A stretch of 21,953 bases of DNA from Deltaproteobacteria bacterium (GTDB lineage: Bacteria; Desulfobacterota_B; Binatia; UBA9968), in the NCBI GenBank assembly GCA_016193385.1, contig JACPSF010000043.1:1-21953 (forward strand), read 5' to 3'. This document shows positions 5,632 through 14,351 of the stretch, piece by piece (the stretch's first letter is position 1; every line of letters begins with the position of its first letter). Both the position numbers and the translations under genes were made by a program. A model generated the notes under the pieces. The model saw only the letters and a list, made by a program, of their open reading frames with translations, was not told the DNA's origin and did no database searches.

Positions 5632-6018
5632 CTATCTAGTCCAGTCGGTTACCGTATCGAGCCCATATTTCATTATGTATAGCATGAATACCCAAACTAG
5701 ACCTTGAGTGGAGATATTGCATAGCGTAACCAAAACAAGCGGGTTCTTCAGGGCAATAGCTCGTATCGTGAATGAGGAGTTGCCCTCTCGTTTCACACGG
5801 CTGATCCCGGCAAGAGTAATAATTAAAACAACTAAACAGGTTATTAGCACTGGGATGCCAAAGAATATTAAGGTTAAGAAAAGGGACAGGTCTGCTTGGG
5901 CCAAATGGGAACCTCGAAGAAATGGGATAGTCGCTGCTTCCCGAATAATAGCGAGATTATAGAGAGTTGCAATAAATATTGCCGCCCATAGAGCCGGTTG
6001 TTTCCAAGAAATCCGCAT
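5632..6018 (-). CDS. Hypothetical three-span membrane protein, AT-rich
   Basis: The 128-residue protein has three hydrophobic helices at about 9-25, 45-71 and 94-115, with basic loops (GISRVKREG). I recognise no family. Its base composition is clearly more AT-rich than its neighbours, suggesting recent acquisition. The start at 6018 has only a weak GGGAA upstream. After its TAG stop, the same frame stays open for 28 more codons, to a stop in repeat C, and reads as protein-like sequence. The gene may therefore have been cut by a nonsense mutation or fused to a gene remnant. It lies 25 bases downstream of the protease gene. Confidence 0.5.
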   Translation of the reverse strand: MRISWKQPALWAAIFIATLYNLAIIREAATIPFLRGSHLAQADLSLFLTLIFFGIPVLITCLVVLIITLAGISRVKREGNSSFTIRAIALKNPLVLVTLCNISTQGLVWVFMLYIMKYGLDTVTDWTR

Positions 6019-6043
6019 TTCCCGGTGCCTTGTTCGGCGAGGA

Positions 6044-6412
6044 TCAGGCGGCGGGGAGGGGACCGGCTACGACGAGCTTCTTTCTGGCCGAATCCACCGT
6101 GAGATTCAGTCCTTCAAGGGTACGGGCTCCCAGGAGGAGAAGATCGCCGGGCTCAGCGAAGACGACTTCGTCGATTGTGAAGTTCTTTCCAACCCTCAGA
6201 ATGGCGAAGCCGACACTACGGGTTACAACCTCTCCATTGGCCAGTACGAAGCGTAGATCCTTTTTCTCCCTCTTGACTCCAATCTGCTCCAGTTTAGTCT
6301 CCGGGATCCAGGTGTACTCACTTCCAGTGTCGACAAGGACCTTCTGGAGCCGGACGAACTTCGACCGGTCTACGTGGTTCTCGACCTTACAGTCCGTATG
6401 AAATGTGCCCAT
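6044..6412 (-). CDS. Retropepsin-like aspartyl protease domain protein
   Basis: The 122-residue protein is a single-domain clan AA aspartic protease, which works as a dimer with one catalytic Asp per chain. The catalytic motif VLVDTGSEYTWIP includes DTGS at 28-31. The second hallmark, a hydrophobic-hydrophobic-Gly stretch, is LLLLGARTLEGL at about 95-106, followed by LTVDSARKKLV. This is the usual full length for bacterial stand-alone members, whose substrates are mostly unknown. No signal peptide or membrane anchor is visible. The start at 6412 lacks a clear SD. It may be cotranscribed with the downstream membrane protein. Confidence 0.85.
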   Translation of the reverse strand: MGTFHTDCKVENHVDRSKFVRLQKVLVDTGSEYTWIPETKLEQIGVKREKKDLRFVLANGEVVTRSVGFAILRVGKNFTIDEVVFAEPGDLLLLGARTLEGLNLTVDSARKKLVVAGPLPAA

Positions 6413-6527
6413 GTGTTTATGCTACCACGGTGTTCTAAAACTTCAATTGTATTCGCCGAACGTATAGCGTTTTATCCCTTGCCTACGAGGAAGAAAATTT
6501 CGACAGTATCCCCGGAGGGGCATTGGG

Positions 6528-6555
6528 AATAAAGCGGCTAACTCTCCCGGCCGCT
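6528..6555 (-). terminator. Weak candidate terminator after the molybdopterin oxidoreductase gene
   Basis: About 30 bases beyond the stop at 6585, the minus strand has AGCGGC and GCCGCT arms, an 11-base loop and a TTATT tail. The stem is short and the T-run is interrupted, so this is only a possibility. Confidence 0.3.
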
Positions 6556-6584
6556 CATGACCGTCGCCTTGGCTTCAGACTCGC

Positions 6585-7370
6585 TTAGATCCCAGCGTAC
6601 CACTCGTAGCCCTGATCTTCCCAGTAGCCGCCCTTACCCCGGGCGATCTCTCTGGTGGAAGCAACGTATTCTATGCGCTGAATGTACTTGGCCATTTTGT
6701 AGCCGAGTTGAGTCTCTACCCTCAGTCGAAGCGGCGCGCCGTGCTCGATCGGGAGCGGTCGCTCATTCATTTCGTAGGCAAGAATAGTTTGAGGATGGCT
6801 CGCATCGCGGAGATCGATGCTTTCGTAGTAGTGATTCCCCTCCTGATCTGTGTCCATGCAGTAGAAAACCACGTACTGTGCCGAAGACTCGGGTTGGACC
6901 CTCTTGGAAATCTCGGATAACGGCACGCCCTTCCATTTGGCGATGGCGCTCCATCCCTCCACGCAGTCATGGCGGGTAATCTGGGTCCGCCCCGGGATCG
7001 CTTTGAGCTCCTCCAGAGAAAATTGGCCGGGCTTTTTCACCACGCCACCGACCTCGAGCCGCCAGAAGGACCAGCTGCTCATAGCGTCCATGACGTATTG
7101 CCCCGTGAAGGGAGGAGGATTGCCGTTGGGCTTGAAGTAACGGGAGATATCCTTTTCGCTGAACTCCTGCGCCAGTTTGTTTTTTCCCGTGAGGGAACGG
7201 AGCAGCCGGCGATTGCTCCCTTCGACCGACTCGAGCAGGGAGAGGACCTTCTGGTTTTGGTGGAGCTGGTTGAAGACGTTCTCGCATCCGGAAAGGAGCA
7301 GGAGACCGGCGCCGTTGAGCGCGCCGAGCAGGATTTTCCTGCGCGACATTCCCGAACTATTTTTCTTCAT
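6585..7370 (-). CDS. Tat-exported molybdopterin-dependent oxidoreductase, sulfite-oxidase fold, putative lipoprotein
   Basis: The 261-residue protein has the oxidoreductase molybdopterin-binding domain of the sulfite oxidase/MsrP(YedY) superfamily. RHDCVEGW at 133-140 carries the molybdenum-ligating Cys136. The N-terminus combines a Tat-like twin arginine (SRRKIL, Arg10-Arg11) with a lipobox LSGC ending at Cys29, so it is probably a lipoprotein on the outer face of a membrane. The domain covers about 100-240. The start at 7370 has a GGAGG SD nine bases upstream and lies inside the end of the cytochrome b gene (14-base overlap), so the two are translationally coupled and likely form one enzyme. 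The arrangement recalls MsrPQ or SorAB, but the substrate cannot be read from the sequence. Confidence 0.88.
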   Translation of the reverse strand: MKKNSSGMSRRKILLGALNGAGLLLLSGCENVFNQLHQNQKVLSLLESVEGSNRRLLRSLTGKNKLAQEFSEKDISRYFKPNGNPPPFTGQYVMDAMSSWSFWRLEVGGVVKKPGQFSLEELKAIPGRTQITRHDCVEGWSAIAKWKGVPLSEISKRVQPESSAQYVVFYCMDTDQEGNHYYESIDLRDASHPQTILAYEMNERPLPIEHGAPLRLRVETQLGYKMAKYIQRIEYVASTREIARGKGGYWEDQGYEWYAGI

Positions 7371-8310
7371 GGCTCGGATCCTCCGTTTGGGGCTGTGCTT
7401 CTGGACTTTCGCCGGAAACCTCGACCGGTGCCGCGATCGGCTCTGGAGCCGGCTCAGGCGGCGCGGCTTCGGGCTGCGGTGGCGCCGGCTCGGGCTCCGG
7501 GGATGTCGCCTTGACGGCGTACCACCCCGTGAGCATCGACCGCATGTTGTTGACGACCCCCGTGGTCGCCACCATCACGATGTGGCCGAGCGTGAACAGG
7601 GCGAAAAGAAACGTGACGATAAAATGAAACGCGCGCGCTGACTGCCGGCCGCCAAACATCGCGGGCAGCCAATTGAAAGCGACGTCGAGCTGGGGAGACA
7701 TGGCGAAGCCGGAAACGATGATGAGGGGAACCAGGACGAAAAGCACTCCGGTGTAGGCAAGCTTCTGCAAGGGATTGTAGTCTCCCTCCTGGGGTGATTC
7801 GCGCCGCAGCCGAAGATAGTAGAGCGCCATGGGCAACAGTTTCGTCGCGTCTTTGAGGCTAAAGAGAAATTTGCGCAGATGGCCGCGCGCGAGACTGTAG
7901 GCGAGATAGGCGAGGCCGTTTAGGGCGAAGACCCAGGCGAAAAAGAAGTGCCATCTTCTGCCGCCGGCAAGCCAGAAGTAGCCAGGGACGGTAAGCCAGC
8001 TCGGAAAGGCCCGCGGGAAAGGACCCATCTCGGTTTCCTGAACGCCAAGAAGCCCCGTGGTTTCCACCTTCCACCCGTAAAACTGCGTGTACCCCCGGAC
8101 CACCCCGTCGTCGTTCGTGGCGTAGATAGAGAAGAAGGCCTCGTCGGGCTCCGCTTTGCTCCCCCAGTGGAGATTGGGATAAGCGTTGAAGATCTGCAGG
8201 CCGCTCATGAAGAGAATCAGAAGCGCGAGCGCATTGACCCAATGGGTCAAGCGGGTGATGCGGTTGTGACGATAAATCAGAGAGTCGGTCTGCATCGATC
8301 TCGGCGTCAT
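7357..8310 (-). CDS. Four-helix cytochrome b (b561 / hydrogenase-type), redox partner of the molybdoenzyme
   Basis: The product is a membrane di-heme cytochrome b of about 317 residues. Helices lie at about 24-41, 121-141, 181-203 and 227-249, with candidate heme ligands His23 (RLTHW), His121 (RRWHFFF), His229 (AFHFIV) and His243 (LGHIVMV). An unusually long polar segment of about 75 residues separates helices 1 and 2 and should face the periplasm, where it could dock the molybdoenzyme. The C-terminus is a Pro/Glu/Ala-rich tail of about 50 residues. The start at 8310 is uncertain: an ATG at 8295 and a TTG at 8337 are alternatives, and none has a strong SD. It follows the glucosidase gene by 33 bases and overlaps the molybdoenzyme gene. 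Confidence 0.85.
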   Translation of the reverse strand: MTPRSMQTDSLIYRHNRITRLTHWVNALALLILFMSGLQIFNAYPNLHWGSKAEPDEAFFSIYATNDDGVVRGYTQFYGWKVETTGLLGVQETEMGPFPRAFPSWLTVPGYFWLAGGRRWHFFFAWVFALNGLAYLAYSLARGHLRKFLFSLKDATKLLPMALYYLRLRRESPQEGDYNPLQKLAYTGVLFVLVPLIIVSGFAMSPQLDVAFNWLPAMFGGRQSARAFHFIVTFLFALFTLGHIVMVATTGVVNNMRSMLTGWYAVKATSPEPEPAPPQPEAAPPEPAPEPIAAPVEVSGESPEAQPQTEDPSHEEK

Positions 8311-8343
8311 CCTAGACTGACGCGGGCTGAAACTCAAGGCGGC

Positions 8344-11013
8344 TTAGGCGCCATACTGCTGGATCAGCTTGGCTATCAATCCGGTCCAGCCGGTTTGATG
8401 ACTGGCTCCTATCCCGGCGCCGTTGTCGCCGTGGAAATATTCATGAAAGGGGATGAGATCCCGCCAGTGGGGATCGGCCTGAAATTTCTCCGCTGCGCCG
8501 AAGACCGGCCTGCGTTCATCCGGCCCGCGCAAAAAGATCCGCATCAGCCGCCGCGAGATTTCGCCGGCAACCTCCCATAGATTAACCATCCGGCCGGAAC
8601 CCGTCGGGCACTCCACCTTGTAACTATCGCCCAAATAGAAATAAAATTTCTGCAAGGACTCGATGAGCAGGAAATTGACCGGGAACCAGATCGGTCCGCG
8701 CCAGTTAGAGTTGCCGCCGAAGAGGCCGGTGGTGGACTCGGCCGGCTCGTAGTCTACTCGGTGGTCGCTCCCGTCAACCGCGAGCGTATACGGGTGAGCG
8801 AGATGATGGCGGGAGAGGGCGCGAATGCCGTAAGGGGAAAAGAACTCCTCTTCGTCCAGCATGTAACGCAACACCCGACGGAGCCGGTCGCGGTTGACCA
8901 GCGAGAGAAAACGGCGCACATGGAGGTCCGCTGTCGTCTCGGTTTCCACGTACTCGCTCAGCTCCGGCCGGTTCTCGATAAACCACTGCATCCGGCGCTT
9001 GAATCCCGGCAGCTTATCGACGATATCGGAATCGAGCGTCTCCACAGCGAAGAGGGGAATAAGGCCGACCATGGACCGGATCTTTATGGGAAAGTGGCTC
9101 CCGTGTGGGAGATGGAGGACATCGTAGTAGAAGCCGTCTTCGGGATTCCAAAGGGCGATTCCTGCGCCCCCGAGGTTATTCATGGCCCGGCAGATATAGA
9201 CGAAGTGCTCGAAGAACTTGCTGGCCACGTCTTCGTAAGATGGGTTTTCTCTGGCTAGTTCCAGTGCTATCGCGAGCATGTTTAAACAGTACATTCCCAT
9301 CCAACTCGTGGCGTCGGATTGCTCGACGAAGCCTCCGGTGGGGAGCGGCGCGCTGCGGTCGAATACGCCAATGTTATCGAGTCCCAAAAATCCTCCCTGG
9401 AAGACGTTCCTGCCTTCCGCATCCTTTCGATTGACCCACCACGTGAAATTGAGCAGGAGCTTGTGGAACACGCGCTCGAGAAATTCGCGGTCGCCCAGGC
9501 CCCGGCGCTTCTTCTCGACCTTGTAGACGCGCCAGGCCGCCCAGGCATGCACCGGCGGGTTGACGTCGCCGAAAGCCCATTCGTAAGCGGGCAGTTGCCC
9601 GTTCGGGTGCATATACCATTCCCTCAGGAGAAGGATGAGCTGTTCCTTAGCAAAATCGGAATCCACCAGCGCCAAAGGGATGCAGTGGAAGGCCAGATCC
9701 CAGGCAGCGTACCAGGGGTATTCCCATTTGTCCGGCATCGAAATGACGTCGGCGTTATAGAGATGCGTCCATTCTCGATTGCGGCCATGCCATCTTTCCC
9801 GCGGGGGCTCCGGCCCTGCCGGATCTCCGTTGAGCCACCGGCTGACCTCGTAGTGGTAGAACTGTTTGTTCCAGAGAAGGCCCGCCAACGCCTGGCGCAT
9901 GACCTTTCGGCAATCCGGTGAGATCCCTCGCGGGGTGATCGACTCATAGAACTCCTCGACCTCGCCCATGCGTTTGGAGAAGATTTGCTCAAAGTCCGTG
10001 CCTAAGGGCGCAGCGCCGGAGTGGGGCGCTTCCGAGTCCGACAAGCGCAGGCGCAAGGTCACTGCCTGGCCTGAGCCCAGAGTTAAACGGTAATGGGCGG
10101 CTGCCTTGGTGCCCCGTTTTTCGGGGTTTACGGCCTCTTTCCTGTCGCGAACGACGTAATCGTCGATACCGTCCTTAACGTAGGGTGAGATGTTGTCAGC
10201 GCCGTAGAGTCTGAGGGTGTTGGTCTCATTCTCGGTAAAGAGGAGTTCAGGCAGACCCTCGCAACAGAGCCACCGCCGGCCGTAGTAGTGATGGTGAAAC
10301 TCGATGATTTTCAGTCCCTCAACCGTCTCGACCTGGAAGGCGCGCGGGCGTCGCGCATCGAGGCCCCAGGACCAAGTATTGCGGAACCAGACCGTGGGCA
10401 AAAGATGGAGCACGGCCGCTTCGGGGCCACGATTCACCGCCTGAATCCGAATCAGGATCTCTTCCGGTTCGGCTTTCGCATACTCGACGAAAATATCGAA
10501 GTACCGATCCTCGTCGAACACGCCTGTCTCGATCAGCTCAAACTCGGGCTGGTTCCGGCCGCGCCGGCGGTTTTCCTCGACCAACTTGGAATAAGGGAAT
10601 TCTAGTTGGGGGTACTTGTAGAGATACTTCATGTAGGAGTGGGTGGGAGTCGAGTCGAGATAGAAGTAGTACTCCTTTACGTCCTCGCCATGATTGCCTT
10701 GGCTGCCGGCGAGTCCAAAGAGGCGCTCTTTGAGAATCGGATCGCGGCCGTTCCAGAGCCCGAGGGCAAAGCAGATATACTGGTGGCGGTCAGAGATGCC
10801 TGCCAGGCCATCCTCTCCCCAGCGGTAGGCCCGACTCCGGGCGTGATCGTGAGAGAGATAATCCCAGGCCGAGCCGAACGGGCTGTAATCCTCGCGCACC
10901 GTGCCCCACTGTCGCTCCGAAAGATAAGGTCCCCAGCGCTTCCAGTTTTTGATTCTCTGCCGATCTTCCTCTAGCCGCCTTGCCTCGGCATTAAGTGGCG
11001 CATGCGAATCCAT
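8344..11013 (-). CDS. Large GH63-like glucosidase (MGH1-like (alpha/alpha)6 hydrolase)
   Basis: The 889-residue protein resembles the long bacterial 'glucosidase' proteins related to GH63 and mannosylglycerate-hydrolase-like enzymes. An N-terminal beta-rich half (about 1-350) begins with [18 protein letters not shown]. The C-terminal (alpha/alpha)6 barrel has conserved blocks [19 protein letters not shown] (426-444), [14 protein letters not shown] (540-553), [15 protein letters not shown] (766-780) and [20 protein letters not shown] (855-874). Acidic residues in the LDN and HEYF blocks are plausible catalytic groups, by analogy only. No signal peptide is seen, so it should be cytoplasmic. The start at 11013 has GAGG upstream. 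The gene lies between DM13 and cytochrome b genes and downstream of a glucose dehydrogenase gene, which fits release of glucose from an alpha-glucoside. Exact substrate is unknown. Confidence 0.88.
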   Translation of the reverse strand: MDSHAPLNAEARRLEEDRQRIKNWKRWGPYLSERQWGTVREDYSPFGSAWDYLSHDHARSRAYRWGEDGLAGISDRHQYICFALGLWNGRDPILKERLFGLAGSQGNHGEDVKEYYFYLDSTPTHSYMKYLYKYPQLEFPYSKLVEENRRRGRNQPEFELIETGVFDEDRYFDIFVEYAKAEPEEILIRIQAVNRGPEAAVLHLLPTVWFRNTWSWGLDARRPRAFQVETVEGLKIIEFHHHYYGRRWLCCEGLPELLFTENETNTLRLYGADNISPYVKDGIDDYVVRDRKEAVNPEKRGTKAAAHYRLTLGSGQAVTLRLRLSDSEAPHSGAAPLGTDFEQIFSKRMGEVEEFYESITPRGISPDCRKVMRQALAGLLWNKQFYHYEVSRWLNGDPAGPEPPRERWHGRNREWTHLYNADVISMPDKWEYPWYAAWDLAFHCIPLALVDSDFAKEQLILLLREWYMHPNGQLPAYEWAFGDVNPPVHAWAAWRVYKVEKKRRGLGDREFLERVFHKLLLNFTWWVNRKDAEGRNVFQGGFLGLDNIGVFDRSAPLPTGGFVEQSDATSWMGMYCLNMLAIALELARENPSYEDVASKFFEHFVYICRAMNNLGGAGIALWNPEDGFYYDVLHLPHGSHFPIKIRSMVGLIPLFAVETLDSDIVDKLPGFKRRMQWFIENRPELSEYVETETTADLHVRRFLSLVNRDRLRRVLRYMLDEEEFFSPYGIRALSRHHLAHPYTLAVDGSDHRVDYEPAESTTGLFGGNSNWRGPIWFPVNFLLIESLQKFYFYLGDSYKVECPTGSGRMVNLWEVAGEISRRLMRIFLRGPDERRPVFGAAEKFQADPHWRDLIPFHEYFHGDNGAGIGASHQTGWTGLIAKLIQQYGA

Positions 11014-11108
11014 GAGCTGACCTCACAATCCGTTAGGATGAGGGTTATTCTTCCGCGAGGCAGAATTTGTTCGGCCTCCTTGAGCCTTCCAGTAGCGCGG
11101 CAAAGACC

Positions 11109-11606
11109 TCAGCCTTGTACCAGTGCCAGCGAGGCGGCGCCGAAGTTCACGCTGAAGCGGCGGCACCAGATGCTCACGGAGCGATACTTGTTCAAGTCTA
11201 TCTCGGCGGAGATCTCGTAGTTCTGGTCGCCTTTGTTGCCCTTCATCGCTCCGAGGTCTAGAAATCCCGCCTTCTGTACCGTTTCGTTATCCTTGGCATC
11301 GGGAGCAGCCACGAGATAGACGCGGACGTCCGGACCGTTGGAAGTTTCGAATTCGGTGAGCCTGAGCACCCGCTTGCCGTCGGAAAGCCGGTAGAGGGTC
11401 GCGACACCCTTGGTTGCGTGTGCGAGGCTATAAAACCGTCCCATGCTTAAAACCGGCGGTTGGAGGCCCGTCGAGGCGACCTTCGCCCCGGGAAATTCTT
11501 CGCTGACGGTCTTATTGATAAAAAGCAGTTCAGGCCGGAATAGATACCAGGCTACGGCGACTCCAGCTACGACGACCGCGGCAAGGATGAGATTGCGCCG
11601 CCTCAT
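11109..11606 (-). CDS. Membrane-anchored DM13-domain protein
   Basis: The 165-residue protein has a short basic start and one hydrophobic helix (about 7-23), a signal anchor or signal peptide. A DM13 domain (PF10517) follows at about 55-163. Signature segments are RLTEFETSNGPDVRVYL, DLGAMKGNKGDQNYEI and VSIWCRRFSVNFGAA, with the family's conserved Cys at 148. DM13 has been proposed to take part in electron transfer; this is a prediction, not a proven activity. The start at 11606 has an excellent SD (AAGGAGG) eight bases upstream. It lies 53 bases after the glucose dehydrogenase gene and 95 before the glucosidase gene, in the same direction. Confidence 0.9.
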   Translation of the reverse strand: MRRRNLILAAVVVAGVAVAWYLFRPELLFINKTVSEEFPGAKVASTGLQPPVLSMGRFYSLAHATKGVATLYRLSDGKRVLRLTEFETSNGPDVRVYLVAAPDAKDNETVQKAGFLDLGAMKGNKGDQNYEISAEIDLNKYRSVSIWCRRFSVNFGAASLALVQG

Positions 11607-11659
11607 TTGAAAAACCTCCTTCCTTCATCGGATCTTTTCTCGGAAACTTCAGTTAATCC

Positions 11660-12775
11660 TCAGTTACTTAGAGCGATGACATTCTTGATCCCCGGCGCTT
11701 GGCCGAGCAGCAGTTGGCGGTAACTTTCCATGGGAAAGCGACCGGTGATCAGGGATTCGAGCGCGGCTGGCCAGCGGCTCTTGAAAGTTCCGATGTCACG
11801 GATAGCGGCCTCGAACGCGTCCCTTCCTGCATTCACCGTTCCAAAGACCACCTGATTTTTGAGCACCAGGTTCCTCATGATGAGGTCAGTGTCGACCTCG
11901 ATGGGAGCCTTTCTTCCGGGCACGCCTGTAAAGACAAAGATGCCGTTGGTCCCGAGATACTTCATCGTCTCGAAGGATAGGCTGGAGGCCCCCGTCGCTT
12001 CATAGACGAGGTCGAGGTTGACGACCTGCCGGGCCAGTTTTTCGATGGGCGCGCTCTGCGACGAGACGTATGTCGCGCCGAAAGACTCCACGAGAGAGGA
12101 CTTCGGGTTGGGTGGGAGCTCACGGGAATAAACGTAGGTTTCGAATCCTGAGGCGACCAGGGTCATGGCACCCAGCAAACCGACAGGGCCGGCCCCCAGC
12201 ACGATCGCTCGGTGGCGGTAGGCTTTCTCCTGTCTTGGGGCGGTCGGGCAGGACCAGGGTAAGCGCTGCTGCACCTGCCAGACCTGAGTTAGGGCCTTTT
12301 CGGCGATGGTCAGCGGTTCGACTAGAACCGCCACGTCATGCAACTCTCGGGGAACCGGGTTCATATATTTTTCGTCGTCCACGACAAACTCGGTCATGAA
12401 CCCGTGCTCGCCGTTTATCCCGCGCTCTTTGAAGTCTCCGGTAAAGCAGAAGTCCTGGCGGCCCGAGCGACAGGCCACGCAGGTGTCATGGGGGCAGGGG
12501 CGGCGGACCATCGGCACGACGAGGTCTCCCATTTTGACTCGGGTGACGGCCGCGCCGATCTCGATTGCCTCGCCAAGCGATTCGTGGCCGATGACCAGGT
12601 AGTCACTGCCCTTTGGGGGAGTGCCGTACTGAAAGGCGCTGATTTCCTTGTCTGTGCCGCAGACGCCGATCTCGAGCATCCGGAGCTTGACCTGGGTCGG
12701 GGTTGTGATCATCGGTGCCGGGTGGTCGATCTCTCGAACTTCGTGTTTTTCCGGAAAGACGGCAACGGCCTTCAT
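11660..12775 (-). CDS. Glucose 1-dehydrogenase-like zinc alcohol dehydrogenase (MDR family)
   Basis: The 371-residue enzyme belongs to the zinc-dependent medium-chain dehydrogenases of the archaeal-type glucose dehydrogenase branch, which oxidise glucose or related aldoses to lactones with NAD(P)+. The catalytic zinc site is built from Cys39 (GVCGTD), His64-Glu65 (IGHES) and probably Glu153 (LVEPL). The structural zinc cysteines are 94, 99, 102 and 110. The Rossmann motif GAGPVG is at 194-199. The start at 12775 is fixed by a strong AGAGGAGGG SD; an in-frame ATG 25 codons upstream lacks support. It is the first gene of a co-directed set ending at the molybdoenzyme. It is cytoplasmic, and substrate identity is inferred from family. 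Confidence 0.88.
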   Translation of the reverse strand: MKAVAVFPEKHEVREIDHPAPMITTPTQVKLRMLEIGVCGTDKEISAFQYGTPPKGSDYLVIGHESLGEAIEIGAAVTRVKMGDLVVPMVRRPCPHDTCVACRSGRQDFCFTGDFKERGINGEHGFMTEFVVDDEKYMNPVPRELHDVAVLVEPLTIAEKALTQVWQVQQRLPWSCPTAPRQEKAYRHRAIVLGAGPVGLLGAMTLVASGFETYVYSRELPPNPKSSLVESFGATYVSSQSAPIEKLARQVVNLDLVYEATGASSLSFETMKYLGTNGIFVFTGVPGRKAPIEVDTDLIMRNLVLKNQVVFGTVNAGRDAFEAAIRDIGTFKSRWPAALESLITGRFPMESYRQLLLGQAPGIKNVIALSN

Positions 12776-12917
12776 ACGCCCTCCTCTTTTCGGTCGAGCC
12801 GCGGACAGCGATCGCCGGGGATGTCTGCCGGGGTCGTCGCTTCCCACCACCTCGATCGCCGCTCATAATTGGTCTCATGATTGTCTGGCGGAAGCAAGGA
12901 AGATCTTCTCCCACTGC

Positions 12918-12947
12918 ATAAAACGGAATTCAGGCTTCCTGAGTTCC
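12918..12947 (-). terminator. Probable rho-independent terminator of the mutY-mtgA-reductase operon
   Basis: On the minus strand, 28 bases past the stop at 12975, arms GGAACTCAGG and CCTGAATTCC pair at nine of ten positions around a three-base loop. They are followed by GTTTTAT. This separates the operon from the glucose dehydrogenase gene that starts at 12775. Confidence 0.65.
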
Positions 12948-12974
12948 AATGAAGCGGGCAAGAGGGGCGTGAGT

Positions 12975-14351
12975 TTATGATTCCAGCGGCTTCAGCTCTC
13001 CTAGCATCGTGGGGATTAGCTCGCTTACGGTGGGATGGATGTGCACGGCCCGCTGGATCGTCGTGTAGGGCTTTTTCGCGTACATCATGTCTAAAATCGA
13101 ATGAATTGCCTCGTCGCCTTCGACTCCGAGGATCGCCGCGCCGAGGATCTCCTTGGTCTCCGCATCAACGAGGGCTTTCATGAACCCCTGGGTTTCCCCT
13201 TTCTCCACGGCGCGGCCGACACGCGTCATTGACCTCTTGCCGAGTAGAGCCTTTCGCTTCGAATCTCGAACCTGAGTCTCGGTCATCCCGGCACGCCCCA
13301 ACGGAGGATCTATGTATAGGGCATAAGCGAGAATCCGATCACTCACCCGGCGCGGGTCATTATCCAACAGGTTCGCGGCCACAATCTCATAATCGTTGTA
13401 TGAGGTGTGGGTAAAGGCGCCTTTTCCGTTGCAATCTCCCAGGGCCCACACGCCGGGAACACTGGTGCGAAGCTGGTCATCGACCTTGAGATAGCCTCGC
13501 CCGTCGACGTCGATACCGGCTTTCTCCAAACAGAGGTCGTCTGTGTTGGGTTGCCGACCGACAGCGAGAAGGATATGAGAACCGGTCGCCTCCCTGGCAT
13601 CGCTCTCGCAATCCAACTTGACGAGAACTTGGTCGCCCCGTCGCTCTCCGCTCAAACACTCTGCCTTGAGGCGGACGTGAATCCCCTCGCTTTCTAGGAT
13701 TCCTTTGACAGCTTCTGAAATATCTTCGTCTTCCCTTTCGATCAGGCGCGGCCCCCGTTGGACGATCGTCACCTCGCTGCCGAAACGCCGATACATTTGA
13801 CCGAACTCTAAGCCGACGTAGCTGCCGCCGATAACAATGAGGTGTTGGGGCAGAAAATCCACTTCCATCATGCTCGAGTTGGTCAGATAGTCCACCTTCT
13901 CGAAGCCGGGAGGCACGATAGCCCGCGTGCCGACATTGATAAATATTTTATCGGCCTCCAGGCGCTCTTCTTTTACCTTGATCGCCCGGGGACCTTCGAA
14001 ACTAGCGTGGCCTTGATAGACCGTTAAATTCTTGGTGCCTCTAAGCCACTTCTCCACTCCTTGGTTGGATCGCCGTACGACCGCATCCTTTCGCGCTTTG
14101 ACCTTTTTCATATCCACGCTGATTCGGCCGTCTGTAATCACGCCGAAGTCTGAGGCGCGCTTTGCGATGTAGGCCGCCCGGGCGCTCGCTACCAACGTCT
14201 TGGTGGGGATGCAGCCGTTATTGACGCAAGTACCGCCGAAGCGGCCGCGCTCGATGATGGCGACTTTCATGCCGGCTCCCGCCAGCCTGACGGCGAGCGG
14301 CGGCCCGGACTGCCCGGTGCCGATAACGACAGCGTCGTATTTTGTCGCCAT
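12975..14351 (-). CDS. FAD-dependent pyridine nucleotide-disulfide oxidoreductase (mercuric reductase / lipoamide dehydrogenase-like)
   Basis: The 458-residue flavoprotein belongs to class I disulfide reductases. The FAD-binding GTGQSG is at 11-16. The redox-active cysteine pair is in GGTCVNNGCIPTKT (Cys42, Cys47). The NAD(P)-binding IGGSYVGLEFG lies mid-protein, GVWALGDCNG is the second FAD motif, and the C-terminal HIHPTVSELIP has the catalytic His-Glu. It lacks the extra N-terminal metal-binding domain and the C-terminal Cys-Cys of true MerA. No 2-oxo-acid dehydrogenase genes are near, so it is not an obvious E3 subunit. The partner substrate is unknown. The start at 14351 has GAGGGAG five to six bases upstream. 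It is the last gene of the mutY operon, overlapped in another frame by the readthrough tail of the truncated mtgA. Confidence 0.9.
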   Translation of the reverse strand: MATKYDAVVIGTGQSGPPLAVRLAGAGMKVAIIERGRFGGTCVNNGCIPTKTLVASARAAYIAKRASDFGVITDGRISVDMKKVKARKDAVVRRSNQGVEKWLRGTKNLTVYQGHASFEGPRAIKVKEERLEADKIFINVGTRAIVPPGFEKVDYLTNSSMMEVDFLPQHLIVIGGSYVGLEFGQMYRRFGSEVTIVQRGPRLIEREDEDISEAVKGILESEGIHVRLKAECLSGERRGDQVLVKLDCESDAREATGSHILLAVGRQPNTDDLCLEKAGIDVDGRGYLKVDDQLRTSVPGVWALGDCNGKGAFTHTSYNDYEIVAANLLDNDPRRVSDRILAYALYIDPPLGRAGMTETQVRDSKRKALLGKRSMTRVGRAVEKGETQGFMKALVDAETKEILGAAILGVEGDEAIHSILDMMYAKKPYTTIQRAVHIHPTVSELIPTMLGELKPLES

